This document shows positions 1-8,891 of a stretch of 64,000 nt of DNA, piece by piece. A model generated the notes under the pieces. It was not told the origin of the DNA and did not search any database. It saw only the letters and a list, made by a program, of their open reading frames with translations. Numbering within the stretch: position 1 is the stretch's first letter; each line of letters opens with the position of its first letter. The position numbers were made by a program, and so were the translations under genes. The stretch covers positions 1 to 64,000 of the forward strand of contig CAKOPZ010000005.1 in assembly GCA_934101145.1 (NCBI GenBank). The letters run 5' to 3'. The stretch comes from an uncultured Clostridia bacterium. GTDB lineage: Bacteria > Bacillota > Clostridia > TANB77 > CAG-508.

Positions 1-744
1 AATGATACAATGAATGCATCTGGTACAAGTATGGGAAATCAATTTGTATGGATACCAGTATCAGGAGAGGCTGATTTAGAAAGAACAGAATTTGATTATA
101 CAACAGGACAGCCTACAACAGGATTAGATACTGCAAGATATACCGAGCCATATGCAAAGGGATATTCAACAGAAGCAGAAGAATATAATACAATGAGAAC
201 ACAGGTATTAAAATATGGAGGATTTTATATAGGAAGATTCGAGGCAGGAGTAAATAGTACTACATTAAGACCAGATGTTACAACAGCACAAACGGTAGTA
301 TGTAAAAAAGGAGTAGCCCCATATAATTGGGTCCCATGGGGAACAAGTATGAGTGATGCAAGTGAAATATCAGGAGAGAGTGGAGCAGTATATCTTGCCA
401 AAAACTTTGCTAGCCAACATAACTATACAAGTGTAACAAGTACATTAACATATGGATGTGAGTGGGATGCAATGTGTAGATATATAGGAGATGCCCAAAG
501 AACTACACAAAAAAAATCTGCACCAGAACTTACAGGAAGTGTAGCAGATGATGTATCAAAAAACATATATGATTTAGCAGGAAATTGTTGGGAATGGACA
601 ATGGAGGCCTACAATTCGTATGATCGTGTTAAACGCGGAAATGGTTACTACCGTGCTGGTCCAGTCAGCGATCGCGACTCCGGCGATCCGACTAACTACG
701 GCGCCGACGACTATTCGTTCAGGTCCACACTTTATATAAAGTAA
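1..744 (+). CDS. FGE-sulfatase-fold protein, putative DGR target (5' partial)
   Basis: The frame is open from the first base, so the start lies outside the window and the first ATG (base 10) is probably internal. The protein has the formylglycine-generating-enzyme/sulfatase-modifying (C-type-lectin-like) layout: GNQFVWIPV near the start, GGFYIGRFEAG, a YNWVPWG segment, then LAGNCWEWTMEAY and an ending FRSTLYIK. In this family as a DGR target, the stretch between the WEWT motif and the final RS is the diversified part. From about base 605 codon choice switches abruptly to CGT, CGC, TCG, GCC, GTC and CCG, unlike the A/T-ending codons before it, as expected after adenine mutagenesis. This region does not match the template repeat at 14741-14855, so another template is needed. 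Fold assignment is firm; the DGR role is inferred. Confidence 0.75.
   Translation, partial: NDTMNASGTSMGNQFVWIPVSGEADLERTEFDYTTGQPTTGLDTARYTEPYAKGYSTEAEEYNTMRTQVLKYGGFYIGRFEAGVNSTTLRPDVTTAQTVVCKKGVAPYNWVPWGTSMSDASEISGESGAVYLAKNFASQHNYTSVTSTLTYGCEWDAMCRYIGDAQRTTQKKSAPELTGSVADDVSKNIYDLAGNCWEWTMEAYNSYDRVKRGNGYYRAGPVSDRDSGDPTNYGADDYSFRSTLYIK
605..727 (+). repeat. Putative variable region of the FGE-type target (boundaries approximate)
   Basis: This C-terminal stretch has much higher G+C than the 600 bases before it and encodes a string of Tyr, Asp, Arg, Gly and Ser residues, the usual product of AAY codons after adenine randomisation. No matching template was found in the window, so the boundaries are estimates from composition only. 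Confidence 0.5.
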
Positions 745-835
745 CCCTGAGCGCTAATAGCGATAAAGTTAGTTGATAGTGTATGAAGAAAAAGAGATGT
801 ATATGAACAGGTTCGCAGTAAGAGCGAATCGTGAG

Positions 836-916
836 ATACGCGAAAAATGGCAAAATTTTGAGGCCAAAGCAAGCGGTAAGCTTGGTAAAACCAAAATTTT
901 GCCTAGCGTATTTTTT
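836..916 (+). terminator. Large nested hairpin followed by T-run
   Basis: TACGC (837-841) can pair with GCGTA (906-910). GGCAAAATTTTG (849-860) pairs perfectly with CAAAATTTTGCC (892-903), with a small CAAGC/GCTTG hairpin inside. A run of six T follows. This is probably the terminator of the FGE-type gene or a small structured RNA. Confidence 0.6.
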
Positions 917-931
917 AGAATATAATATAAC

Positions 932-975
932 AGCCACAACATATTGCCATGCATGGCAATATGTTGTGGCTTTGT
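932..975. terminator. Perfect 40-bp palindrome, probable bidirectional terminator
   Basis: Bases 932-971 are an exact palindrome whose two 20-base arms meet at CATG. It is followed by a short T-rich stretch and lies between the plus-strand FGE gene and minus-strand sequence, which fits a bidirectional terminator. An extruded cruciform near a DGR target is an alternative. Confidence 0.55.
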
Positions 976-1227
976 TTATCTATCAAAATGTATTACAAAA
1001 TTATCTACTAACCTTTTAAATCTGTCTATTGGAAAACTAAAAAGATTTCTGAATACTTGAAAAGATTTTTCAATATAGTTTTTTAATTTATTATTTTCTT
1101 GTTTTAGTTTTTCGTTTTCTTGCTTTAAATTTATATTTCTTTTTCTCCAATATTTTCAAAAAATTCCTTATCAGATGTAATAATAAATTCACACACGACA
1201 TTTTTTGTCTTTATTCTCTTCGCTCAT
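976..1227 (-). pseudogene. Broken coding remnant with coiled-coil C-terminus
   Basis: Reading the minus strand from an ATG at 1227 gives MSEENKDKKCRV and a stop. In other frames the sequence continues as protein-like stretches: CEFIITSDKEFFENIGEKEI, then LKQENEKLKQENNKL and a basic tail ending at 976. The heptad-like Lys/Glu/Asn run suggests a coiled coil. At least two frame breaks are needed to join the parts, so this is most likely a decayed gene. No function is assigned. Confidence 0.35.
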
Positions 1228-1456
1228 TTCTTGATGGAGAAGAAGAGTTGCAAAGTTTATCATATTCCTTACACTTTATCTTATATTCTAATTGCTGAGT
1301 CATATATCTGTAATACATATATGCTTGCTCATATTGAACCATTGGATTAAACATTTGTCCATTTGTATCAGTATTTGGATCAAAACTTGTTTCAAATCCT
1401 CCATAAAAAGGTGGTGGAAAGCTACAAAAACCATTAATATCAGAATTTCTATCCAT
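1211..1456 (-). CDS. Small hypothetical protein, 81 aa
   Basis: The protein is unrecognised. A GGAG ribosome site lies 8 bases before the ATG at 1456. The N-terminal half is rich in Pro, Phe, Gly and Asn; the C-terminal half is a probable helix with many Tyr, Gln and Met (YEQAYMYYRYMTQQLEYK). It lies on the same strand downstream of ylbJ, so a spore-related role is possible but unproven. Its end overlaps the start of the broken remnant at 976-1227 in another frame. Confidence 0.55.
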   Translation of the reverse strand: MDRNSDINGFCSFPPPFYGGFETSFDPNTDTNGQMFNPMVQYEQAYMYYRYMTQQLEYKIKCKEYDKLCNSSSPSRNERRE

Positions 1457-1595
1457 AATAAAATCTCCATTAATTATATTTAGGTTTTAAGGATATACCT
1501 ATAAACCAGTGCTATTTTAGTGATAGTGTTTGCTTGGATTTGCTGAAAACGCCATACATACTATAAATAATATTACAAAAAGTAAAAAAACATAA

Positions 1596-2708
1596 CTATT
1601 GAGTCCGAAAAAATTGAACAGGAAATGTAATAGTTTGTGCCACTGTAGCGCATGTCTGCTCAATATCTAAACTTAAAGTTGGTATAAAGTGCAGAGCTAA
1701 TGCTACATATATGCTTGCAATTACTCCTTGCATGCATTTACCGATGAAATACTTTTTTATTGACAAATCTGTTTCTGAAATAATACTAAAAACCTGTAGT
1801 AAAACAGAAATGCCTCCAAAACCAAGTAAAAATGCTGATAAGATAATATTTTGTGAAACGCTTTTTATATTTACCAAAGCCGTTAAATTAACTCCATTTG
1901 TTAGTTCTAAAATTCCACAAAGTAGTGGATTGGCAAAGTTTATATCAAAACCAAGAATTTTCAAAAAAGGTGAGAGTAAAAGTCCGGCTTGTTCAAAGAT
2001 ATGTAGTTTATCTAAAATTGAAATTAAAACTGAAAATATTACTACAAATCCACCTATAAGAAGTATTGTAGAAGTTGCATTTTGAATACTTTGACCAAGC
2101 ACTTTTCCAAGATTTTTTAAAGAAAGTGTTTCAATGTTTGAAGATGCTTTTATTTTTTTATGTGATATGTAACTTGGATATAAAGTGCTTTTGGAGTGTC
2201 TAGCAAGGATTATTCCAACAGTGATGCTTGCTAGTATGTGTGTTAAAAGTAAAAGCATACCTGTTTTGGTATCTCCAAATAGTGATATACCTACAAAACT
2301 AATTACAAAAAGTGGGCCAGAGTTATTGCAAAATGCAAGCATTCTTTCTGCTTCATCCTTTGTACAAAGGCCTTGAGAGTATAAATTTGCTACTACTTTT
2401 CCTCCTGCTGGATATCCAGATAATATACCAACTATAAAAGCAAAAGCACCTTCTCCAGGAACATTAAAAATTGGCCTCATACATTTATCAAATAGTTTTC
2501 CTATTTGTTTTATAACACCTGTATGAGAGATTACTTCTATAATTATAAAAAATGGAAAAAGTGATGGCACAACATTATTTGCCCAAAGCAATAATCCATT
2601 TTTGGTTGCAATTAAATTCGACTTTGAGAATACAACTAAGCAAATTGCAAATAATATAAAAAAGCAAGGCAATATATTCTTTTTTAGTGATATAAACATA
2701 AATTTCAT
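1596..2708 (-). CDS. ylbJ: Sporulation integral membrane protein YlbJ
   Basis: This 370-aa multi-pass membrane protein has the nucleoside-recognition (Gate) domain organisation of YlbJ: LPCFFILFAICLVVFSKSN at the N-terminus, VPSLFPFFIIIEV, FAFIVGILSGYPAGGKVVANL, and a second Gate half (LLCGILELTNGVNL, LGFGGISVLLQVFS). YlbJ is needed in Bacillus for a heat-resistant spore. AAGGAG precedes the ATG at 2708. It is divergent from mfd, sharing about 160 bases of promoter region. Confidence 0.9.
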   Translation of the reverse strand: MKFMFISLKKNILPCFFILFAICLVVFSKSNLIATKNGLLLWANNVVPSLFPFFIIIEVISHTGVIKQIGKLFDKCMRPIFNVPGEGAFAFIVGILSGYPAGGKVVANLYSQGLCTKDEAERMLAFCNNSGPLFVISFVGISLFGDTKTGMLLLLTHILASITVGIILARHSKSTLYPSYISHKKIKASSNIETLSLKNLGKVLGQSIQNATSTILLIGGFVVIFSVLISILDKLHIFEQAGLLLSPFLKILGFDINFANPLLCGILELTNGVNLTALVNIKSVSQNIILSAFLLGFGGISVLLQVFSIISETDLSIKKYFIGKCMQGVIASIYVALALHFIPTLSLDIEQTCATVAQTITFPVQFFRTQ

Positions 2709-2789
2709 AAATAGAATTCTCCTTAGTAATAGTTATGAAAATGTGAAAAAATATATTACAAAAATATAATTTTGCATTATATTAACAAA

Positions 2790-2818
2790 TTGACATAAAC
2801 TTTAAAAAGTAATATAAT
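2790..2818 (+). promoter_or_regulatory. Sigma-A type promoter of mfd
   Basis: TTGACA (2790-2795), a 17-base spacer and TATAAT (2813-2818) match full consensus, 55 bases ahead of the mfd start. Confidence 0.85.
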
Positions 2819-2872
2819 ATTTGTGTATTTTTGACAGTTTGAGTTAATAAATAGATAAAAGAGAGATAGATA

Positions 2873-5800
2873 ATGAATATTTTTGTTAGTAAATTAGAAA
2901 AAAACGAAAAATTTAGAGAGTATGCAGAAAATATAAAAAATAACATAGGCCCGATTAATTTATCGGGATTATCTGACGTGGGAAAAATGCATATAGTAGC
3001 TGGAACAATTAAGTATGCAAGAGAGACAAGTTTGATTGTAACATATAACGAGTTGCAAGCAAAAAAGTTAATACAAGATTTGCAATTCTTTTTAGGGGAA
3101 GATGAAGTAGTATTTTTCCCTAAAAAGGAAATATCACCATATGATTATGAAACGCAAAGTACTGAACTTGCTTGCCAAAGGATAGATGCATTAAATAAGA
3201 TTTATAGTAAAAAGGCAAAAGTTGTAGTTACTACAATTGAAGCCTTAATGCAAACTATGCCTGATAAAGATGTGCTATATAAAAATATAGTATCTTTTAA
3301 GGTAGGCCAAACATACAGCCTTCCAAATTATGAAACTAAAACCAAAACTGGAATAGAAGAGTTAAAACAAATTTTAATTTATTTGGGATATGAAAGAAAT
3401 GATTTAGTTGAATCTAGTACGCAATTTAGCATAAGAGGTGGAATTGTAGATATAGGCCTAACTGAAAAGATTGGTGTTAGAATTGAATTTTGGGGAGACG
3501 AAGTTGATTCAATAAGATATTTCAATTTATCATCTCAAAGATCAAATGAGATGATAGATGAGATAACTATATACCCTGCACATGAATATATCATAAGTAA
3601 TATGCTTAAAGTAGAGAAAAACGAAGAAGTTGAGGGAGTTTTAGCATATCCAAAATCAATTGCAAATATTTGCAAATCAATAGAAGAAAAATATTTAAAT
3701 AATCAAGAACAATCAGAAAATAATGCAAAAATAATAAAGGAAAATATAGAACAAATAAAAAATGGAGATTATACAAGCAAGATAGACAAATATTTTAATG
3801 AGTTCTACGTAAGTCAAGTTAATCTTCTTTCATATTTGCCAGAAAATTATATATTATTTTTTGATGAAATGAGCAAAATAAATGTAAGAAGAGAAAATAT
3901 TGTTATAGAAAACAATAACTTAATAAAATCTCTTACAGAAAAGGAAAGATTTGTACCAGAAGCAATTGCAAATATAAGTGATGGAGAATTTGCAAAGAAA
4001 AGCTGGATAACAGAAATTCAAAAAAAAGAAAATTGTGAAATTGTGTATATGCAAACTAATGGTGCATATTCAAATATAAATAAATATGAGTTTAATTATA
4101 GAGAGATAAACATTTATAAAAGCGAAATGGATATCTTATTTGAAGATATTTTGAAATGGATAAATGAGAAAAAACAAGTAATAATACTTGCAGGAAATAA
4201 GGCAAATGAAGATAAAATTATAAAAATATTAAATGAAAAAGAGATTCCTTTTAATATTTTAAACAAATCTTCAAAGCTAACTGATAGCATAAAATGTGGA
4301 TTGTATTCATCAGAAGATATTAAATCTTCTTTAACAACTGGATTTGAAAGTTATGACTTAAAAATGATTGTACTTAGTATGCAAGAAGCTTTTGAGGCAG
4401 AGCCTAAAAAGAAAAAAGCAAGTGCTACATTTAAACAAGGTGAAAAAATAGTATTTGCAGACCTAAAACCTGGTGATTTTGTTGTGCATCGTATGCATGG
4501 TATAGGTCAATTTGTTGGAGTAAATACAATCACATCTGAAAATGTTACAAAAGATTATATTAAAATTAAATATAAAAATGATGATATGCTTTATGTACCT
4601 ACAAGCAATTTGGATAATGTAAGAAAATACATCGGTGGAGGAGATACATCAAGTCCAAAGTTAAACAAGCTTGGTACAAAAGAGTGGGATGTAACAAAAG
4701 AACGTGTTAAAAAGAATTTGCGTGAAGTCGCAAAAGATTTGATAGAACTGTATGCAAAAAGACAGAAAATAAAAGGATATGCATTTAGTAAAGATACGCA
4801 GTGGCAACATCAATTTGAAGATAGTTTTCCATATCAAGAAACAGATGATCAATTAAGGTGTATTGAAGAAGTAAAAAAAGATATGGAACTTTCAAAACCA
4901 ATGGACAGACTACTTTGTGGAGATGTTGGATATGGTAAAACAGAAGTTGCAATAAGAGCTGCATTTAAAGCTGTAATGGACCATAAACAAGTTGCATATT
5001 TAGTTCCTACAACAGTTCTTGCAAACCAGCAATATGAAGGTTTTAAGGAAAGAATGTCAGATTTTGCAATAAATGTTGAAGTGCTAAACAGATTTAGAAC
5101 AAAAAAACAACAAGATGAAATTATTAGAAAATTAAAACTTGGCGAAATAGATGTAGTTGTTGGTACACATAGAATATTAAGCAATGACGTTGAATTTAAA
5201 GATTTAGGGCTTCTAATAATAGATGAAGAGCATCGTTTTGGAGTTAAAGACAAAGAAAAAATAAAGAAATTGAAAAATAGTGTTGATGTACTTACAATGA
5301 CAGCAACACCAATTCCAAGAACACTACATATGTCAATACTTGGAATTAGGGATATGTCTGTAATATATGAGCCACCACAAAACAGAAGACCAGTTCAAAC
5401 TTATGTACTTGAATATGACAGAGAAGTTATAAAAGAAGCTATAACAAAAGAACTTGAAAGAAATGGTCAGGTATTTTATTTGTATAACAAAGTAGAAGAC
5501 ATAGAGAAAAAAGCACTTGAAATAGACGAATTGGTGCCAGAAGCAAAAGTTGAATATGCACATGGCAAAATGTCTGGAAAACAGCTAGAAGAAATCATGG
5601 AAAGATTTATAAATAAAGAAGTAAATGTACTTGTATGTACAACAATACTTGAATCTGGAATTGATATACCAAATGCAAATACAATAATTGTAGAAAATGC
5701 AGACAGGCTTGGACTTGCACAGCTATATCAAATACGTGGAAGAGTTGGAAGAAGCAATAAACAAGCATATGCATATGTTACATATAAAAGGGATAAACTA

Positions 5801-6472
5801 CTTACAGAAGTTGCAGATAAAAGACTAAAAACTATAAAGGAATTTACAGAGTTTGGTTCAGGATTTAAAATAGCAATGAGAGACCTTGAGATAAGAGGAG
5901 CCGGAAGTTTGCTAGGTGAAATTCAACATGGACATATGGAGCAAGTTGGATATGATACATATTGCAAATTACTTGACGAAGTTGTAAAAGAAATGCAAGG
6001 AATAGAAGTAAAGGAAGAGCAAGATGTTCAAGTGGATATTAATATTTCAAGCTATATTCCAGATAGTTACATAGATTCTGGAAGTCAAAAAATTGAAGTA
6101 TATCAAAACATTGCACTTTGTAGAACAGAAGATGATATACAAAATGTTATTGATGAATTAGTTGATAGATATGGAAATCCACCAAAAGAGATAGAGAATT
6201 TGCTAGAAGTTACAAGAATAAAGGAGCTTGCAAGAAATGCAAATGTGGTAAAAATATCTCAAAGAGCCTCAAATGTTGTATTCTATTTTGATAGAAGCAA
6301 ATATAACCCAGATATTATAGATAAACTTGTTAAAAAATATGAATTTAATGTAAAATTTGGTGCAGGAATTGAGCCATATGTAACATTAAAAGTAAATAAT
6401 GAAACAGATAAAAAATTGATAGAGACTATAAAAGAATTCTTAATTTTTGTATCTGAAAAAGGAGAAGAATAG
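2873..6472 (+). CDS. mfd: Transcription-repair coupling factor Mfd
   Basis: This 1199-aa superfamily 2 translocase releases RNA polymerase stalled at DNA damage and recruits UvrA. Order of parts: UvrB-like N-terminal region (KKEISPYDYETQSTE), RNA-polymerase-binding CarD-like domain near residue 530 (KPGDFVVHRMHGIGQFVG), Walker A near residue 682 (LLCGDVGYGKTEVA), IIDEEHRFGVKDKEKI, MTATPIPRTLHMS, QIRGRVGRS, and the C-terminal TRCF domain. Length is normal for the family (about 1150-1200). Its TAG stop shares one base with the GTG start of the next gene, so the two are translationally coupled. Confidence 0.97.
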   Translation: MNIFVSKLEKNEKFREYAENIKNNIGPINLSGLSDVGKMHIVAGTIKYARETSLIVTYNELQAKKLIQDLQFFLGEDEVVFFPKKEISPYDYETQSTELACQRIDALNKIYSKKAKVVVTTIEALMQTMPDKDVLYKNIVSFKVGQTYSLPNYETKTKTGIEELKQILIYLGYERNDLVESSTQFSIRGGIVDIGLTEKIGVRIEFWGDEVDSIRYFNLSSQRSNEMIDEITIYPAHEYIISNMLKVEKNEEVEGVLAYPKSIANICKSIEEKYLNNQEQSENNAKIIKENIEQIKNGDYTSKIDKYFNEFYVSQVNLLSYLPENYILFFDEMSKINVRRENIVIENNNLIKSLTEKERFVPEAIANISDGEFAKKSWITEIQKKENCEIVYMQTNGAYSNINKYEFNYREINIYKSEMDILFEDILKWINEKKQVIILAGNKANEDKIIKILNEKEIPFNILNKSSKLTDSIKCGLYSSEDIKSSLTTGFESYDLKMIVLSMQEAFEAEPKKKKASATFKQGEKIVFADLKPGDFVVHRMHGIGQFVGVNTITSENVTKDYIKIKYKNDDMLYVPTSNLDNVRKYIGGGDTSSPKLNKLGTKEWDVTKERVKKNLREVAKDLIELYAKRQKIKGYAFSKDTQWQHQFEDSFPYQETDDQLRCIEEVKKDMELSKPMDRLLCGDVGYGKTEVAIRAAFKAVMDHKQVAYLVPTTVLANQQYEGFKERMSDFAINVEVLNRFRTKKQQDEIIRKLKLGEIDVVVGTHRILSNDVEFKDLGLLIIDEEHRFGVKDKEKIKKLKNSVDVLTMTATPIPRTLHMSILGIRDMSVIYEPPQNRRPVQTYVLEYDREVIKEAITKELERNGQVFYLYNKVEDIEKKALEIDELVPEAKVEYAHGKMSGKQLEEIMERFINKEVNVLVCTTILESGIDIPNANTIIVENADRLGLAQLYQIRGRVGRSNKQAYAYVTYKRDKLLTEVADKRLKTIKEFTEFGSGFKIAMRDLEIRGAGSLLGEIQHGHMEQVGYDTYCKLLDEVVKEMQGIEVKEEQDVQVDINISSYIPDSYIDSGSQKIEVYQNIALCRTEDDIQNVIDELVDRYGNPPKEIENLLEVTRIKELARNANVVKISQRASNVVFYFDRSKYNPDIIDKLVKKYEFNVKFGAGIEPYVTLKVNNETDKKLIETIKEFLIFVSEKGEE

Positions 6473-7260
6473 TGCAGATTATTTCAAGTAAAGATAATGA
6501 AATTGTAAAAAATATAAAAAAGCTTAAAGAAAAGAAATATAGAGATTTGGAAAATAAATTTATTGTAGAAGGAATTAAGCTTGTAGAAGAGGCAATACAG
6601 GAAAATGCTGATATAAAGCAAATTGTAGTATGTGATGATGATGTACAAGAAGGTAATTTGTCAAAAGAATATATGTACAAAATTGCAAAATATGATTGTA
6701 TATATGTTACAGCAAAGGTATTTCAGGTATTATCTGATGTAAAAACACCTCAAGGTATTTTGGCAGTAATTGAAAAGAAAAACACAAATACTACACTTGA
6801 TTTTTCACAAGATATAATAATTGCATTAGATGATATACAAGATCCAGGAAACCTTGGAACAATACTTAGAACAGTTGATAGTGCAGGACTAAATCAAATA
6901 ATACTTTCAAAAAATAGTGCAGATGCATTTAATCCAAAAGTAGTTAGATCTACAATGGGTGCAATTTTTAGAGTAAATATAATAATTGCAGAAAATTTAG
7001 AAGAGATGCTAAAACAGGCACAAAAAAATAAATTTGAAATAATGGTAACTTCGCTGGATACACAAAATAGCATATATGATATAAAGTATAAAAATAAAGT
7101 GATTGTTATTGGAAACGAGGCAAACGGAGTGTCTAAACCTATACAAGATATGGCAGATAAAAAAGTTAAAATTCCTATGCTTGGAAAAACAGAAAGCTTA
7201 AATGCTTCTGTCGCAGCAAGCATTATGATATATGAATATGTTAGAGGAAAGATAGTATAA
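6472..7260 (+). CDS. TrmH/SpoU-family rRNA or tRNA 2'-O-methyltransferase
   Basis: This 262-aa SPOUT methyltransferase has all three family motifs: DIQDPGNLGTILRT, VIGNEANGVS and SLNASVAASIMIYE, the last forming the knotted SAM site. The N-terminal half (IVEGIKLVEEA) is the substrate-binding domain typical of 23S rRNA guanosine 2'-O-methylases, but the exact nucleotide cannot be told from sequence. The GTG start overlaps the mfd stop. The last 80 or so codons are duplicated at 11832-12076. Confidence 0.88.
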   Translation: MQIISSKDNEIVKNIKKLKEKKYRDLENKFIVEGIKLVEEAIQENADIKQIVVCDDDVQEGNLSKEYMYKIAKYDCIYVTAKVFQVLSDVKTPQGILAVIEKKNTNTTLDFSQDIIIALDDIQDPGNLGTILRTVDSAGLNQIILSKNSADAFNPKVVRSTMGAIFRVNIIIAENLEEMLKQAQKNKFEIMVTSLDTQNSIYDIKYKNKVIVIGNEANGVSKPIQDMADKKVKIPMLGKTESLNASVAASIMIYEYVRGKIV

Positions 7261-7350
7261 ATAGGAATTTTGTGATAAATCGAAAAAAAGGCTGGAATTT
7301 TGTGATAAACTTGTGAAAAATACACTTTTTCATATATGAAAACAATACAA

Positions 7351-7390
7351 AAATAACTCTGAATTAGCAATAAAGTCAGAGTTATTTTTT
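7351..7390 (+). terminator. Intrinsic terminator after the TrmH gene
   Basis: AATAACTCTGA (7352-7362) pairs with TCAGAGTTATT (7376-7386), followed by T's. The structure is duplicated at 12138-12176. Confidence 0.85.
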
Positions 7391-7392
7391 GA

Positions 7393-7429
7393 TGTGGTAC
7401 TTTTGGGAGGATGTTGAAAAAGTACCACA
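7393..7429. promoter_or_regulatory. 12-bp inverted repeat (TGTGGTACTTTT/AAAAGTACCACA)
   Basis: The two perfect arms are separated by 13 bases. It lies between the terminator and the target 1 promoter and recurs at 12179-12215 in front of target 3. It could be an operator or an mRNA hairpin. Half-sites occur near 53540, 53860 and 63741. Confidence 0.45.
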
Positions 7430-7506
7430 AAAATACCGTGAGTGAGTAATAATAAATGCAAGAGTAAAATAGAAATTTTTATTTAGAAAAAAATCGACAA
7501 AAGGGG

Positions 7507-7535
7507 TTGCTTTCTTTTGACAGGATTGGTAAAAT
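7507..7535 (+). promoter_or_regulatory. Predicted promoter of DGR target 1
   Basis: TTGCTT (7507-7512), 17 bases, TAAAAT (7530-7535). The same arrangement is present in front of target 3. Confidence 0.55.
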
Positions 7536-7646
7536 AAGGATGTGAATTGAAGTACGCAAAAGATGAAAAGCTGTCCAAATTATCGAAATTTTGCCTGTTG
7601 ATTCAATAATTTTGTATACTAAAGAAAAAAGGAGGAAATGTTAAAA

Positions 7647-8765
7647 ATGAAAAACATAGTAAACAGAAGAAATAGTGGAATAACGCTAATAGCGTTAGTT
7701 GTAACTATTGTAGTATTGATAATTCTTGCAACAGTAAGTATTTTTGCGGTATTTGGAGATAATGGAATAATATCAAGAGCACAAATTGCAAAGAGTACGC
7801 ATGAAGAAGGAAAAGCGAATGAAGCAAATATGCTTGAAGATTATGCAAGCTATGTTGGAAATTATTTAGATGGAAAAAAAGACGACACTAAAAAAGATGA
7901 AGGAGCAACAGAAGGAATAACAGCAACAGTAGAAGGAAAGACAGTAACAATAACAAAAGATAATGTAGCAGACTATTTAGGAAGAGTAGTAACAAACTAT
8001 GTACCAATAGCAACAACAGTAACAGTAGGGACAAAGACGTATACAGTATCAAATAACTACAGATTGTATTATGTAGATTTTGATAAAAAGTATAATAAAG
8101 ATGAGGTATCAGTATTTTTGAAAGCAGATTGTACAAGCAATAATTATCAATTGCCAATAACAGATACAACATCAGCAGATGCAAGTAATATAAAAATCAA
8201 AGCATTAAATCCATCACTATATAAGGATGGAGTAACATCACCAACAGCAAGTCAAGAAAATATGAAGGAAGTAACATGGCTATTAAATACAAGTAATTGG
8301 AATAGTTTAAAGACAGGAGCAAGCCTAGCAGATAAAGTAAATTATGTAGTAGGGGCACCAAGTGTAGAAATGATGATGGATAGCTATAATACAAAGTATG
8401 GGCTAAAGGATAAAACAATAAATACAGATAAATTAACAGCAGATACAGAAAGAGCAAAATTGGTATATCAATATACAAGTGGAGATTTAGGATATAAAGT
8501 AGGACCATGTCATGATAATGGAACAGAATATGATTATTATACATCAGATTATTCAGTAAAAACAGATTCGAAAGTAGACAGTATGTTTTATCCAGGAGAT
8601 AACCAATGGTACTGGCTGGCGTCTCCTTCGGCTTACGACTCTAGCTATGTGTTCTATGTGAGCTACTATGGCGAAGGCAGTATGGGCGGCAACAGCTATG
8701 ACTGCGACGGCGCGTTCTGTCCGCTAGTTTCTCTTAAGTCTACAGTCTCTCTACAACTACAGTAG
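7647..8765 (+). CDS. DGR target 1: prepilin-like protein with variable lectin-like C-terminus
   Basis: The N-terminus RNSGITLIALVVTIVVLI resembles a type IV prepilin signal: a Gly before the cut, then a hydrophobic helix, with Ala where pilins have Glu at position 5. A charged linker follows, then GITATVEGKTVTITKDNV, a YRLYYVDFDKKY segment, VVGAPSVEMMMDSY and the variable C-terminus starting YWLASPSA and ending CPLVSLKSTVSLQLQ. The end resembles DUF6273-type lectin-like modules. Start chosen at the ATG 11 bases after GGAGG; an ATG at 7638 is only 2 bases from that site. Exported and probably surface-anchored. It is paralogous to the genes at 10662, 12455 and 42041. Confidence 0.85.
   Translation: MKNIVNRRNSGITLIALVVTIVVLIILATVSIFAVFGDNGIISRAQIAKSTHEEGKANEANMLEDYASYVGNYLDGKKDDTKKDEGATEGITATVEGKTVTITKDNVADYLGRVVTNYVPIATTVTVGTKTYTVSNNYRLYYVDFDKKYNKDEVSVFLKADCTSNNYQLPITDTTSADASNIKIKALNPSLYKDGVTSPTASQENMKEVTWLLNTSNWNSLKTGASLADKVNYVVGAPSVEMMMDSYNTKYGLKDKTINTDKLTADTERAKLVYQYTSGDLGYKVGPCHDNGTEYDYYTSDYSVKTDSKVDSMFYPGDNQWYWLASPSAYDSSYVFYVSYYGEGSMGGNSYDCDGAFCPLVSLKSTVSLQLQ
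8613..8727 (+). repeat. DGR variable region VR1
   Basis: These 115 bp align with the template 14741-14855 without gaps. By hand, about 22 differences fall on template adenines and 6 on other bases, including GGG to GAA and GTG to ATG. The 5' anchor (TGGCTGGCGTCTCC) and the 3' anchor (GCGTTCTGTCCGCTAG) are unchanged. Confidence 0.92.
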
Positions 8766-8817
8766 AAAGTGCAAAAAAAAGTTAACATAAAACAATCTAC
8801 GGGCTTTACAATACAAA

Positions 8818-8845
8818 AAGTTATTTCTTGTTTAAGAAATAACTT
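8818..8845. promoter_or_regulatory. Perfect 12-bp hairpin abutting a promoter
   Basis: AAGTTATTTCTT (8818-8829) and AAGAAATAACTT (8834-8845) are separated by GTTT. No T-run follows and the right arm overlaps the -35 box at 8844, so an operator is as likely as a terminator. Confidence 0.5.
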
Positions 8846-8873
8846 GACAAATAATTATTATCAAGGTTATAAT
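8844..8873 (+). promoter_or_regulatory. Promoter of the ATPase gene
   Basis: TTGACA (8844-8849), an 18-base spacer, TATAAT (8868-8873). The gene starts 18 bases later, so the leader is very short. Confidence 0.75.
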
Positions 8874-8891
8874 AATTATGGGTGATGAAAA

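Noticed and set aside
7888..8544. Long Leu-rich minus-strand frames opposite the DGR targets
   Set aside because: They are antisense of the repeated A-rich codons of the target genes (poly-Leu composition), with no ribosome site, and occur opposite all four paralogues.
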